Shown here: positions 62,621 to 64,000 of the stretch, in pieces
Layout of the letters: each line of letters begins with the position of its first letter
Position numbering within the stretch: the first letter of the stretch is position 1
Origin: Chionis minor
Taxonomy: Eukaryota; Chordata; Aves; Charadriiformes; Chionididae
Direction of reading: 5' to 3'
Length of the DNA: 64,000 nt
NCBI GenBank assembly: GCA_013398295.1
Contig: VZSF01008841.1
Coordinates: forward strand, 62,001-126,000
The notes under the pieces: generated by a model
The model's input: only the letters and a program-made list of their open reading frames with translations
What the model was told of the DNA's origin: nothing
Databases searched by the model: none
Position numbers and translations under genes: made by a program

Positions 62621-64000
62621 AGCTTTTTCCCATCTTACGTTTCGCAAGGTAAGGCAAGTAACCCTATAGCTCTTTCAACAGTAGGTTGCTGCTGAAAGGA
62701 TGAATTCTGCTCCAAAATGGCCTGCAAGAGTCCATTTATTAAATTTATCAAGTAGCAACAACTCAACTGCAATGTTACGTTAACATAATTTTCCATTTAT
62801 CATAAAATATCCACTCGACCTCATACTTTACTTGATGGCTAATACTGCTGAAAACAGTCTAAAACTCTTAAGATTTTATGACAGATGAGTATTAAAACTG
62901 AACGGAGCCCAAGAAGAATTTCATGTGAGCATATTAAATCACAGCCCTTCCCACCTAACCAGGGTGCAGTCATTTTCCTGTTTGTTTATTCATTTTGTAC
63001 TTTTCTAAGGACATGCTTTCCATGAACGCGTTTCAATGGGATGTGATGAGAGTACCACAGGCTGAGTTACTGCAGAATCACTTCTTCAGAAGACAGAAAT
63101 TTGTATAGTGTACTTGGAACCAAGCAATATATGAGAAACAGAAACTAACTGAATTTTGTCATCCTATATTAAAAAAAATAATCTCTTTTTCAGTAAAATA
63201 CACAACTACAGTAATCACTTAATACAGTCTACAACATAGTATAAATACACATTAACCTGCTCGCTTTCTGTATTCTGTAGATTAATCTAGAGAGAATCTG
63301 TTAAATGATGAATCAGTCTGAAAATGTAACTTGCAGTGAACGACAGGCATGTTTCCTTTTCACAGCACAAGTTCCTTTAACATTCTGTTGAAATTTCTTT
63401 TAACAAATTACAACTCTGCTGTGATGTGTTTTCATTTTCGCACATTCATTTAAATTGATTGGGAACTTCGTGCTTTTTATTCAGCACTTTTCACCTCTTA
63501 CCACCATCACCATAGAAGGAGGCAGACCACACACTTCAAACAACACCTGCTCATTCTGAAAAGATACTATCACTTGGAACAACAAATAGACCCTAGTTAA
63601 TACATTTTTACTTTGAATGACAAAGATAATTTTTCCATTTTTTGTATGCATACGGAAACCGTGAGAACTACCTGAAGAAATAATGATAAAAAATAGTGCG
63701 GTACTACAGACAAAGGAAATAATTACCCTAAATTATTAAAGAAAGGAAGCATTTATTGCTAGTCCTGTGTTAAAAATAATAGTGTAAGTGCTCTGAATTC
63801 AGTTAAATTGGAGATTTATGTGATAATTTTTATAACAAGATGTTTCAGTTCTCAGAAACATGTCACTTAATTATGAACTATGAGACTTTGTAGAAAATAC
63901 TTTTGATTTCCATCCACTGTGGGCTTTGGGTTATTTTTTATAGGTGTGGCGCTCAGATGTTTAAATAAATTAATTTCAGACACTCCACTGAAATACCTAC
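62621..64000. other. Unassigned AT-rich DNA to window end
   Basis: No gene, repeat family or RNA recognised. Confidence 0.5.

Noticed and set aside
1..64000. tRNA, rRNA, CRISPR arrays, bacterial-type operons or phage-like modules
   Set aside because: No B-box-type tRNA sequence, no regularly spaced direct repeats and no clustered long open frames were seen. The DNA is vertebrate in character.

Overview
This window is AT-rich nuclear DNA from a vertebrate, almost certainly a bird. The evidence is a CR1 LINE 3' end with the ATTCTATG-type octamer tail (9829-9886), four further degraded CR1/L3-like pieces, and four solo-LTR-like elements whose ends match LTRs I know from bird genomes. Two N gaps and two single-N joins mark it as draft assembly. 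The species cannot be named from this sequence.

No complete protein-coding gene can be supported. The open reading frames are short, lack codon structure, and mostly fall in LTRs, low-complexity tracts or the CpG island. The landscape fits long introns and/or intergenic DNA. The one strong gene-related signal is a GC-rich, CpG-rich island of about 470 bp (34018-34485) interrupted by a 36-N gap, which is probably a promoter and first-exon region. A GTGAGT donor lies just beside it on the minus strand at 33944, so a minus-strand transcript running towards position 1 is the favoured, unproven reading. Several 32-53 nt stretches on the minus strand between 1.9 and 20.2 kb are bracketed by good splice consensus and stay open in one frame. 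They are listed only as exon candidates, because chance pseudo-exons are common in sequence like this.

Layout: 1-9.8 kb is AT-rich DNA with homopolymers and a G-run beside a gap. 9.8-13.3 kb holds a CR1 tail, a plus-strand LTR, an A/C-rich tract and a minus-strand LTR inside an exact 621-bp duplication joined by one N. 13.3-30.7 kb is mostly unassigned sequence with two old CR1 relics and a 10-bp minisatellite. 30.7-31.8 kb has a CR1 piece followed by a second plus-strand LTR. 34.0-34.5 kb is the CpG island. 35.3-36.2 kb is a fourth LTR containing a second exact duplication (278 bp) joined by one N. 36.2-64 kb is mainly unassigned AT-rich DNA with a CR1 relic at 54.4 kb, purine tracts, small CpG clusters, possible conserved noncoding blocks and a GC-rich insert at 62.3 kb.

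I found no CRISPR array, tRNA, rRNA, bacterial-type operon or novel multi-gene system. The most useful results are the two assembly duplications, the gap-damaged promoter island and a mosaic LTR that looks comparatively young.
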